Shown here: one piece after another, positions 12,874-22,510 of the stretch | How the letters are laid out: every line of letters starts with the position of its first letter | Numbering within the stretch: position 1 is the stretch's first letter | Origin: Hyphochytrium catenoides | Lineage: Eukaryota; Sar; Hyphochytriomycetes; Hyphochytriales; Hyphochytriaceae | Length of the DNA: 64,000 nucleotides | Direction: 5' to 3' | NCBI GenBank assembly: GCA_900088475.1 | Contig: FLMG01003999.1 | Span: 1-64,000 of the forward strand | The notes under the pieces: generated by a model | The model's database searches: none | What the model saw: the letters and a program-made list of their open reading frames with translations, nothing else | Told to the model about the DNA's origin: nothing | Translations under genes and position numbers: made by a program

Positions 12874-14086
12874 ATGCTAGGTAGAAGCATTGCCGTGGTA
12901 CTCTTCGGAGTTGTTGCAGCCTATGTCCTCCACATAATGAATCAGGGCCACTTCTTCGAGAAGGCAGTGCCGTTTAATACTGAGAATTGCCACCTTATGA
13001 AAAAAGGTACGTTCCATCATGACCTACTCAATGTCAAATGTATAGCTTATATGGATTCTACCTGTGTAGGTGCTGATGCGTGTGAGAGCCTAGGGCTTCA
13101 CAAGCCTTCAGGTACCGTCATACTGGCATGCAGCAGCAGAGCAAAGCGCACAAAATGGTGGCCAGCTGTAGCATTCTGGGGCAATGGCAGTGCATATCAT
13201 TTGGAAAACGATGGGTTATTCAAATATGATCCCAAGGTATCCTCCTAGCACCTGCAAGGCTGTTAAATGTGCTTTGGCTTAAGTACCTTGTAACTCACCT
13301 ATTACACTCCGTTCCCTCACCCTTTCACCCTTTCTGTGTCAGAATGATAAGCTTGTAAAGCTTGATATGCAAGGATTGAAGGGCGAGTTCCACGCTCATG
13401 GGATAGGCATCCTAGACGATGGAGATCAGGATGAAGTCACAATCATGGCGGTGAACCACAGGACCCCTGGGTCAGTCATTGAAATCTTTACCCATCGGGT
13501 GGGCACCAACACTGTGAANNNNNNNNNNNNNNNNNNNNNNNNNNNNNNNNNNNNNNNNNNNNNNNNNNNNNNCAACGTTGTTCTGCGAAAGCCTAGTGGC
13601 GAGCTGCAGGTGGTGGCAAAGAATATCAAGTATGCGAACGGAATCACTCTTTCCTCAGGAAGAGACCTGCTATTCGTCGCTTCTTCGACAGCACCCGAGG
13701 TCCTAGTATATGCCAGGAATGAGCGAACTGGATCTCTAACCTACAAGGAAGCTGTTCCTTTGGACTTCATTGTGGACAACTTGTGGACTGAACCTGATAC
13801 TGGAGCTATCTTTGCCACCGGGATGTGGCATGCATTTGACTATCTCTGGTTAGAGATGAACGCAAGTGATCCTTCTCGGGTTGTCGCAAGCAAAGTGGCC
13901 AGAATTGTTAACAACACTGAAGAATCTCGCTTCTTTGGCAAGAACTTTATGGTGGAACCCGTCCTGTTGACCCCTGGCAGCTTCTTTTCGGATGCCGTGA
14001 CCACCGTCTATGACAAAGCAACCAACAAAGCTATTATGGGCAGCATTTATAATGACGGAATTCTAGTTTGCGACAAATTTCTGTAA
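12874..14086 (+). CDS. paraoxonase/arylesterase-like beta-propeller hydrolase
   Basis: Three exons: 12874-13006, 13070-13236 and 13343-14086. The donor GTACGT and acceptor TGTGTAG of intron 1 restore the frame NCHLMKKGADACESLG, matching the family's conserved Cys plus acidic segment near the N-terminus. A signal peptide or anchor covers residues 4-24 (SIAVVLFGVVAAYVLHI). Family signatures follow: FHAHGIG...VNH...SVIEIF, then IKYANGITLS and NLWTEPDTGAIFATG. Paraoxonases are six-bladed Ca2+-dependent lactonases/arylesterases, secreted or ER-lumenal. The Asn and Asp/Glu ligands expected in NG, VNH and DN contexts are visible. A 54-base assembly gap interrupts exon 3, so 18 residues or a different number are missing. 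The stop is TAA 14084-14086. Closest alternative: a strictosidine synthase-like propeller. Confidence 0.8.
13519..13572. other. assembly gap (N run) inside the paraoxonase-like CDS
   Basis: Fifty-four N bases. The reading frame happens to continue across them because 54 is divisible by three, but the true gap length is unknown. The missing part follows the VEIF-type strand and precedes NVVLRKPSGEL. Confidence 0.99.
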
Positions 14087-14342
14087 GCAGCACTAGGCTA
14101 GAGCCGTTCACCCGAATGCTCTACTCCGAGTATCCCTCTAATGGAATCAATTAACTGCATCTCTCGCTAAGCGACGGTTTCTGAGCGACTTGTCTTCTTC
14201 AGTCAGATATATTTACAGTTTATCTGTGTGTATTCAACACTAGCTCTCAGTCTTGGCTCAATCTTGCTTAATTTGAACTTTCGGCCGCAACAGGGGTTGG
14301 TCCACAGAAAAGGATACTTCGAAAGATGTTGGTGTCCGCCGT

Positions 14343-15522
14343 TTAAGGTCCTCTTGGTGGCATGTGCATTCCTGGAGGAGGCATTCCTCGACCCATCATG
14401 CCAGGCGGAGGTGGCCCACGTGGAGGCATTCCTGGAGGTGGCATGCCAGGAGGTCCCTAGGCCAAAGGTAAAGTAAGCAACTTATAGTGGGGAAGCTTCT
14501 GAAAGATTGATCTTACCCGCGGCAGAAGGCCGGGTCCAGGCATACCCCCAGGTGGGGGCATCGGCATACCGCCTGGCGGAGGCATCGGCATACCTCGCCC
14601 TGGCATGCCTTGGGGATGTGGTGGCATTCCCGGCATTGGGGGTCGAGGTGGGGGCATTCCCCTGCCATAGGCCTGTGGCACTGCCTGCGCCGCGACTACG
14701 AGAAACGGTCAGCACACACCGTTATAGTGTCATGGAGACGTGCCTCCCAATACCACTAGCTACGACAGCCTTCATAAGCTGAGACCACACACTTAGCCCA
14801 GGATATAACGTAGCGCGGGCCAAAGCGTTCCCAACTATCGTCACTAAGAGTTCGGATATCTGCTCTAGCATCACTAGGCGTCGCCAAATCAACTCCGCAG
14901 TTCGGCCTCTCCTGCCGTCTATACTATGCCTCTGACTAAAAGTCTGATTGCCGGCAAAAAGTGCTTACCTTGTCCCATAGGCTGCATTACAGATGGAGCT
15001 GGACCACCGACGCCACGCACTGGACCTGCAAGACCAATCGGTGCTGCCCCAAGGGGTGCGGCGGGCAGGCCTCGCCCTGCAGCGCGTGCCACGCCTGGAC
15101 CCCCTTTTCCTGCTTTGGCGCTATCCTGAAAAAGGGTTAGCTACAAAGATGACACTTTCCATCAAACAAGGACAAGCATACATCTGGAGGTGGAGGACCC
15201 TCTATGGTAAGGGACACGACGTTCTCCCCTCGCAGTAAAACGAGGCCTAGGACCCGTTTTTCTTCTCTTTCTTCCGCTAGTCCTAAGACAGCATTGTGAG
15301 TCAGGGAAATCGAGGTCAATTCAATAGTGTTCCCCCAATCAACTCACCTAATCCCTTCTTGGATTTGATTTTGCGATATTCTTCGCAATCTGCCAGCACG
15401 AGGTTCATATGACGGTCAAACGCCATAAACCTGCCCACTAGCACGCGACTATCTTGGATGGTAACCCTCATCCGGTAGTTGATATAATTGAGCATCTTAC
15501 TGCTCTTTGACATAGACTTCAT
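14343..15522 (-). CDS. SNRPB: small nuclear ribonucleoprotein-associated protein B (SmB)
   Basis: Five exons join cleanly. Exon 1 (15522-15348) gives [15 protein letters not shown] and the Sm1 motif [21 protein letters not shown]. Exon 2 gives Sm2, [20 protein letters not shown]. Exon 3 has [14 protein letters not shown] and [11 protein letters not shown], typical of SmB/B'. Exons 4 and 5 encode the [12 protein letters not shown] proline-, glycine- and methionine-rich tail, ending at TAA 14343-14345. SmB is one of seven Sm ring proteins on U1, U2, U4 and U5 snRNAs. Its Arg-Gly tail is usually dimethylated, and RG/GRG elements are present. The start may be the Met at 15522 or the one at 15513; the family pattern M-x-KSSKML favours 15513. 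All essential Sm-fold features are intact. Confidence 0.95.
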
Positions 15523-16204
15523 GGACGATGTTTAGTTAGCCTGAGCTACAGAGAGCGAGATGTGCATATCCTTACCATTTTTCCAACAGCTGCTGCCCGA
15601 CAAACTTGCTACAAAGGCCGCTGACTACAACTAGTCTAAAGGCGGTAGCTGCACGCCTTTCCGAGCTGAATCGGACAGAGAAGGTATCGTGGTGAGATAG
15701 CTCTATAACTGCTGACAGTATGTCGATCTACCCCAGAGCTAAGAGCTGAGAGTCGACTGCAGAAAGCTTCGCAGTTCATGTTGAGCTCTGCTAGATCTCA
15801 ATTTGACTTTCTCCAGCGGGGGTGTGCGGTTGTCAAACAATGGATTGGATTCAGACCTCACTATATATCACGGATAGGAAACAATTTATATCGCAATCCG
15901 CACGGTCATATTCTGGTTCAATTAGAAAATGGTGCTTTGAGGTTATCGCACTGATGAAGTTGCAGTTATTTTTCCTCTGAAGAGACATCATCAGAATCAG
16001 AAGAGCATTCCCCCTCCCGCAAGAATGAACATTGGCGCCGAAATTAGCTTTTGCCGCCGTTGCCGTGAGCGAAACACGAGGCATCTGCTCGCCCATACTG
16101 ACCTTCAGCAGCTTCTTGCCTCTGTCATGAAGATTTGTCACCTGTTTGGTCATAGGCAGACGAGCTTGGACCCAAGGATCGTTTTTAATAGCTTTTGTTA
16201 TTAG
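15523..16204. promoter_or_regulatory. divergent intergenic region SmB / coiled-coil gene
   Basis: 682 bases between divergent starts. A minus-strand ATG frame of 100 codons (15851-16153) lies here. It begins MTKQVTNLHDRGKKLLK and reaches a GTCAGT that could be a splice donor, but it shows no recognisable domain, so I do not call it a gene. The rest should contain both promoters. Confidence 0.4.
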
Positions 16205-17243
16205 ATGTCAGTAATAGAATCCTGTTTAGCGGGCCTTGAAGATCTCAATGAAGAGGCTGCACAAGTCTCCAACTTGCTGCAGAAGCAGGAAGCGGAAAAA
16301 CATGAAGTTTGGGCATCTGTTCAATCGACATTTGAAACTGAAGAAACTCTTCGTGACGAGATTAAGGACCTTGGGCTCATTGCGGCAGAAGCGGAGTACC
16401 GTCTAATAGAAGTCACACATTTGCATCGTCATCTGGGCCAGGTTAACACGAGCAAAGAAGCAAAAATGTTGTCATTAGAACAAGAGACTATTCAACTTCG
16501 AGGCGAACTGTCGTCCTATCGTGGGAACTTTGTTGCTGAGACATGCAGCTTGACTGAGAAAATCAAGGAGGCAGAAAAGCAAATAGCTTTTGAGCTCATT
16601 CAAAAACCTCTGGCGACCGTTGGTGAGGAAGAAAGAGCCTGTTTTGCATGGTTAGCATAGCTCAACACAGGACTACTCAATCAGGTGAGCTTCATGCCTG
16701 TCAGGCCAAACTTACAGAAGAGGAACAAAGCCTAGATATGTGCCGTAAGAAGTTATTGGCGCTAAAGATCGTTCGTAACAAGAAGAGCCAGGTCTTGCTA
16801 GGACTAAACCAAGAGGCAAAAGGTGGGCTAAGAATAACTGCTTTGCTCAGTTGCAGTGACTGACCCTAACAAAATGGCAAGCTCTACTTAGTACTGAAGC
16901 CTCATTGTATGAAAGGTGCAAGTCTCTGGAGGAAGAGCTAGCTGCACTCGAGAATACGTGTGAATTGACTGAGGTCAGCAATTTAGCCACTTGTAGCTAG
17001 TCAATACTAACTCTGTTCGGTACAGCGAAACAAGCTGAAGAGAGAGGTTGATATGGCAAGAAGAGAGCGCGGTAAGGAGCCCGCCTATCGTATCATCGTA
17101 GCACTCAATAAGATGTCTCACACTTCAACTGGAACCCCTTCAGAACTCCTCTTGCTACAGAGGCGGAATCTCCAGCAGAGCTGAAGATACAAGTTATTCA
17201 TTCAACAACACCAGAGACCGGAGCACCTAGCAGGCCATCCTAG
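16205..17243 (+). CDS. coiled-coil protein, unrecognised
   Basis: ATG at 16205 opens a long heptad-rich frame (CLAGLEDLNEEAAQVSNLLQ, then many E/K/L/Q repeats). The best model removes a 38-nt intron (16623-16660, GTGAGG...GCATAG), continuing into AQHRTTQSGELHACQAKLTE. Later exons give YERCKSLEEELAALENTCE and NKLKREVDMARRER. The last exon gives EAESPAELKIQ... and ends at TAG 17241-17243. The junction near 16820-16900 is unresolved: a frame-consistent splice to the YERCKSLEEEL exon was not found. The protein is almost entirely predicted coiled coil without a signal or membrane segment. Given the flagellar genes nearby a ciliary or cytoskeletal role is possible, but that is only inference. Confidence 0.6.
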
Positions 17244-18812
17244 GAAGGGATGTTGACAGTGCCCTTGCACATGGCAAGAAGCTTTGTCAAAATGGCCTCA
17301 CCATCCTCCCAGAGCTACAGTGGAAGAGAAGTGATGAGCTCAGATCCCGAGAGCGTAAGAGGACACCATGGGAGCACTCACCCCGTTGTGCTGGTACTCA
17401 TTGGTTACAAAGACCTTGCAATTGATAGTCTTGGCTAGCTCTAAAGAGAACTCAAGATCGACGTACATGTCCGTGAAGTAGACGGCGGCTGCGCATGGGA
17501 CTTGGGAACTCTTGAGAGTGTCTATATCGTAGAGATGGCCCCAGCTATTGTCGATAGCAACGAGCTCAGCCACAGCCTTTAGCTTGCCTAGCTCGCCGTA
17601 AGCTCCTTCAAACATCCACGGATAGACCATTTCGCCGGTAAAGAAAAGTGGTTGATCTGGATTGCCTAGTCTACCTCCAATTTGAAATTCTGGGAACTCG
17701 GTCTTCACCCGTTCAGCTGACCAGTTGGAAGCGCAACCTTCATTGTAGATGGATTCATGGAGCACGCTGTATATCCTGGTGCGAAGATCGAGTTATTATG
17801 TGGCAAATTTACAGAGATCTTTGGGTACGATAACTTACGGGTTGGTGTCCCACGAAGCCTGGTGAGACTCTATTTTGCGAAGAAAGTGATAGCTCAAGCC
17901 ATCTTCAGACTCCAAAAAAGCGTCCTCCAGGAGATAATGTAGCGCCTCGAAGCCTGATTGACTGCCAAGCATAATCCCTAGCTGCAAAAATCTTTGAGGG
18001 GAGAGAAACCCGCCGCTTGGAAGCTTTACGTTGTTTGACACCAGATACTGCACAATCCTGTCTACCCTCGAGACATCTTCGGGATAGCGGCCATAGAAGT
18101 TCTTGTTGCGCTCTATGACCCTTTTATAGGTGGCTCGATAGACCTCATCAGGGAGCTTTTTGATCGGAGGTAGGCCTCCAGTAAAGAGACCGAACTTGAT
18201 AGAGGAAGGGGCAAGGGAAAGATACGTTGTCAAGCAAAAGCCACCATAGGATTGTCCTAGCACCTGAGATTGTCATTTGGGCAAGGATCAGCCGAAGGAA
18301 AGATTAGCGCCAATTGAATGCTGAAGTCGTACCACCCATTGTCCATCTTTGCCCAACAGTGTTTCGCGAATTACTTCACAGTCCTTGACAATCGATGGGG
18401 CCCTGAAGTTCCTCAGGTATTGCGCTTGCTTCTCCGGTGTACCAAGAAGCAGGAGAGCCGCCGCGGTAATTGGAGTGCTCAAGCCAGTTCCTCTCTGGTC
18501 AAGTAGGATTACTCTGAACTCAGCCAAAGCCCTTTTGATCCAACCTGATGCCGCTACTGGTCGTGGAGAGGCAAAGCCTGGGCCACCTTGTAGGAAAAGG
18601 AGAAAGGGCAAAGATTCTTTCTCTTTTTGGGGATCAACGAGCTCTCGACAAAAGACCCGGATCGTCTTTCCTCCCTGATCGGCACTTTGCGGATGGTCCC
18701 AATCTAGCGGGACATTAAACCAATGCTCCGTCAGAGTCAGACCAGGGATTCGGCTCGTCATGCCGCGCCGGTGTCCCATTGCTCCGCTAGACGATTGCTC
18801 AGCGCCGCGCAT
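17240..18812 (-). CDS. prolyl aminopeptidase (proline iminopeptidase-type S33 alpha/beta hydrolase)
   Basis: Four exons: 18812-18333, 18263-17839, one beginning at the CGCACCAG acceptor near 17780, and a short last exon ending at TAG 17240-17242. Family features in order: HWFNVPLDWDHP near the N-terminus, the oxyanion region FLQGGPGFASPRP, LLDQRGTGLSTP, and the nucleophile elbow VLGQSYGGF (Ser in GQSYGG) created exactly by splicing TGGGTG to GTGCTAGG. The C-terminal part has YFTDMYVDLEFS with the likely catalytic Asp and EYQHNGLWEDG with the catalytic His, again assembled across an intron. Such enzymes release N-terminal proline from peptides in the cytosol. The start at 18812 is the first ATG and no targeting peptide is obvious. 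The classic HGGPG is QGGPG here. Its stop overlaps that of the convergent coiled-coil gene. Confidence 0.88.
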
Positions 18813-19079
18813 GGCTAAAGGCGGTCCTTAATTGGAGCTAAGGAAGATCAGAAGTACGGCAGCTTTTCTGGAGCTTCTTGGAGTTGAAGCTGCAGATTCT
18901 ATGATGATTTGTTCGCCTCTCTTTACAACAGAACTTGAGTTCTGATTAGCTGGCCTGCATCCCTCTCTACTTCCCACCAACTTGAACAGCAGACAATCGT
19001 GGGAATCTTTGAACCTCAACCTCCATTCTGCTTCTGACGATCTCGTAACTGTCTATCTTCCGAAAAAGACGGTTTGAGG

Positions 19080-19274
19080 ATGAAAGAAACGGTCAATAAA
19101 GAGGAAGCAACAAGACCAAGACGACAAAAAGGAAGCGACACCAAGCCTAGCTGCACAATAGTGGAACAGCGCTACTCACAATACGGCCCACCTCCCGCCT
19201 CAAGAGCTTCACATGCGAGTGAAGCACTCTCCGACAGCATTGCAAGCAGCTACAGCTCAATGGCTTCACTGTGA
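19080..19274 (+). CDS. short ORF upstream of CFAP299 (uORF or small protein)
   Basis: A 64-codon ATG-initiated frame rich in Lys, Arg and Ser, ending SSYSSMASL, 53 nt before the CFAP299 start. It has no recognised domain. It may be an upstream ORF in the CFAP299 leader, an independent small protein, or chance. The region 18813-19079 on its left shows nothing coding and must hold the divergent promoters. Confidence 0.25.
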   Translation: MKETVNKEEATRPRRQKGSDTKPSCTIVEQRYSQYGPPPASRASHASEALSDSIASSYSSMASL

Positions 19275-19327
19275 AGGTGAAGGTTAATCTCATCATCAGT
19301 CAGTAGGTCAAAAGCTCAGCCGTCAAA

Positions 19328-20254
19328 ATGAGCATGGTGTCGGATGAGGCAACGAAGACGCACGTGATGCCCTTGGCGGAGGCTAATGACTCGCTATTAC
19401 GATTTGCCACCTATGAAGATTACCTAGATTCCCATGTCAGCGAGAAGGATATTGCCTATCTGGAGGTCAGACTAGTGGGTCTCTGCACCTTGATGTTATT
19501 ACTACTTAATCTCTTATTGATCTGATAAGCAGGACGAGGATTTAGCTAGGCAACTTGTTGAGCTGGGATTCAGAGGCAGCAGTAAGGCACTCAGTAGGGA
19601 AGAGTTTGACATCCAAAAGAAGGCGGAAATAGAACGACATCAGCCCAAGAAAGATGACCCCAAGCCTTTGGCAAGCGCTGGATGTGATCTTCTGGGCTCA
19701 CCTTTCTATCAGTGCCTTGCAAGTAGAGAGGAGCTAGTGCGAACAGGAAAGCTCAGTGTACGTGACTGGAACTCTCACCCGCCCACAATCACTCGCTGAG
19801 TCTGGCCCTTTAGACTATCATCTTTCTCAGAACTCACAATGCGAAGGGTCAAGAAGTAAGCGGCTATTTAGATTATGGTGCCAGACTGGAGTCAGACCCC
19901 TTTGAGCAATATTTCCAGAAAAAGAAAAGGCTCATGCCACGTCCGAACGATTTGAGCTATTATAACTGGGACTCCCAGACGTCGACATCTAACTCCACGG
20001 AGAACTTTCAGGTACTAGTTGATCCAGAGCACGGTCTATTATTCAAGAGCAAAAAGGACAGAAAGGTTATCAATGTCGACCCGGAGGTACGCCGCAGCAT
20101 AACTAGACAACAATATGCCTTCAAGACGTTGCTAACCCTCGCCACCTTGGATTGATAGGAGGACCCTGGAGACAATACGACTAGATCCGAGATAAAGACT
20201 CAGGAGTATGAACAAGTGGTCATTTACGACCACATGACCCGGAGGAAGGCTTGA
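19328..20254 (+). CDS. CFAP299: cilia- and flagella-associated protein 299
   Basis: Four exons: 19328-19465, 19533-19757, 19814-20086 and 20159-20254, all in phase. The protein matches CFAP299 (formerly C4orf22) throughout: FATYEDYLDSHVSEKDIAYLE, then DEDLARQLVELGFRG, the segment EVSGYLDYGARLE, then KKRLMPRPNDLSYYNWDSQT, LLFKSKKDRKVINVDPE, and the conserved end VVIYDHMTRRKA before TGA. CFAP299 is a small conserved protein of organisms with motile cilia, with no enzymatic motif. Length (about 240 residues) is normal. It converges on SF3A2 with 52 nt between stops. Its presence implies a flagellated life stage. Confidence 0.92.
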
Positions 20255-20306
20255 CTGCAAACAGCTGTATATTTATGTGAAGCATAGGAATAAAGACCAT
20301 GACGAG

Positions 20307-21678
20307 CTATTGAAATGTGAGCTTTGGGCGAGGTGGCGGTGGTGGAGGCGCTTGCGAGTCTCCAGGACCCTTGAAATAAAGCTGAAGCTGTGCCATGAAA
20401 AGGGAAGACGATGATGAATGCCAATGCAGGTCAAGACATCCAAGGAGCTTGTGTGGACCTACCGTGAATAGTCGATTCTCGCGGTCCCAATTTGTGAAGA
20501 ATCTCCCTTCAGACTTATCCACCTCCATGTTTGGCACCTTGAACCCAATTGTCTCATAAGGCTCACATGCGAAAAGCACATACCTGACCACCTGTTAGTC
20601 TACATGATGATGATACGCAGCAATGGATAGTGTACATACTGGAAGTTCTTGTCCGGTGCTTCCACCCGCTGTTCATAGGCCGACATGAAGCGATGCCGTG
20701 GCTGAAATCCCTCATTGACCTCTGGATACTCGATTTGGAACAGAAGGCTTCTCGCTCCTGATTCAGGGTCTCTGGATTTGGTCACCTACGGTTGAAGCTG
20801 TCAGGACACAATCGGAGTGAACCACTGATGTCTCTAAGCGGCAAACCTTGTAGCCTGGACGGCCAATTTTGATAGTCTTTCTCACTTGAACCTTCGGGGC
20901 CCTAGAAGGGATGGGTTAGCAATGTTTCCCTATGAGCTCGGGGTAGTCATAGGATTTCTCTTACAGGCTTGGGGCAATATTTGCTTCCGCAGCTTCCTTC
21001 GCCGCTATAATTTAGGACCAACAGATCATGAGTATCATACTAAGACATCAACGTAACCACCAACGTACCTCGTCTGGCCAGATTTGTTTGATGGCGCTTT
21101 CCTTGGGTATGGGCTAGGTAATTCCCCTCGTTATTGTGGAGAGTTAAGCAGAGCTTGCACTCAAAGGATCCAAGGTGATTTTTCATAAAGTAGGGATCCT
21201 GGATATAACAGCCAGGTCAGATTGCGGATCATCGTAAGGTATGACAGAGAGGTCGTTACCTTGCTTAGGTCAATTGTTTCCATAGCTAGCTTTCTAAGGC
21301 GCTCTCTTCTGTCAATATTTGCCTGCTCTGCAGACATAACGCCTCCTGATCCAGGCTTCGAACCTACTCTATTTTGGAAGTCCATCCCTCCCCTTAACCT
21401 AAGGACAAGATGAAGAGTGCTCTCCTTGCCAATGTCGTACTCATAAAGGGACCGTCTATCCTCGAGCTGCTTTGTTCCGAAAATGAGTCTCTGCTGATCT
21501 AGAGGAATGCCCTCTCTGCTCATGAGCTCCATTTTCACAGAGCTGATTGTGTCAGCTGGGTCAACTTCCAGTGTCGTGGTCCGCTCTGTGGTTCAGAGCA
21601 ATCGGGTTTTAGTACACGGCCAATTGCAAGGTAGCGTGCGAAGGACGTACCATCTATATTTCTGACAAAGATCTGCAT
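20307..21678 (-). CDS. ubiquitin-SF3A2 (Prp11/SF3a66) fusion
   Basis: ATG 21678 opens with MQIFVRNID. Exon 1 (21678-21651) splices through GTACGT...CACAG to exon 2 (21585-21260), completing a 76-residue ubiquitin that ends [13 protein letters not shown]. The next codon (21385-21383) is the Met of SF3A2: [16 protein letters not shown], then [17 protein letters not shown]. Following exons give the U1-type zinc finger ([17 protein letters not shown]...[16 protein letters not shown]), [29 protein letters not shown], then [10 protein letters not shown] and a short proline-rich end, stop TAG 20307-20309. SF3A2 is a U2 snRNP subunit needed for prespliceosome assembly. Ubiquitin K27, K48, K63, I44, H68 and V70 are kept; K6, K11, K29 and K33 are lost. 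The exon-internal junction makes an annotation artefact unlikely. Cleavage after GG by deubiquitinases is inferred. Confidence 0.92.
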
Positions 21679-22510
21679 ACTGCTTTACGTGGGCCGCTTT
21701 TTGCCTTGCAAACACACCAGGAAGCTAATGGTTCTGGAGGAAGCTCACGGAAAGCTATTCAGCTAGACACTCGCCAAGTCCTCCGTTGCCCGCACTTGCG
21801 CAACAGACTTTCGTGGCACTTGAACAACCTTCTTCACACTCCGATGCTCATAAATCGGCAGCACTGATGCTCCAGATTTATTCAAGTTGTAGCTATCTAA
21901 TAATGAACGCAAAGCAAAACAGAGGAACCTCGCGGAATCTCCATCTGCAATAGCAATACAACTCTGCCATTGGGGCCTCCAATCTCCTGGGAGGGTTCTG
22001 GCGGTCTGTCATTGAGTTTCTATGTGCAGAGATTCTGGTACAACAACCTTTTTGAGTACTGTACAGAACCTAACAACAACAACTGCGTACGGGGGGGTGT
22101 CGACGGCAGAAGCTCTTGTGGAGTTCTGTAGCCAAAGCTTCAGTGAGAAGAAGGAAAGGAAATCTACAATCTGATCAGCGATCATTGATCAACATCACAG
22201 TCACGGGCAAGCCCAAGGGTCAAATTGTCCTTCTCCAGACTTGCGCGTCCAGTTGAGGTTATTGAGTTGAGATTGAGAGGATTGTAGGAAATCGTACTCA
22301 CAGAGACACATCATGCAGCTGGCCATCCAGTGTGTGGAGTTTGGAGTGTCGAGATAATCAACGGCGGTGCAGGCCACCCCGCTCTTTACTTCATCCGTGC
22401 CTTGCCTATAGTCAAAAGAGTTGCCCCTTTAGCGCTTCCCCTTGCCTTTGAGCTTCACATTCTTTTCTTGGCTTAACATACAAGGCGAAGGGTTAATTCT
22501 ATTTGGTCCA
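21679..22510. promoter_or_regulatory. divergent intergenic region SF3A2 / UGDH
   Basis: 832 bases between divergent starts with no supported coding exon. Contains a C/T-rich stretch before 22440 and several direct short repeats of CAACAAC (22060-22085). Presumed to hold promoters and 5' UTRs for both genes. Confidence 0.4.

Noticed and set aside
15851-16153. 100-codon minus-strand ORF between SmB and the coiled-coil gene
   Set aside because: Has an ATG and a possible donor, but no domain and no convincing second exon.
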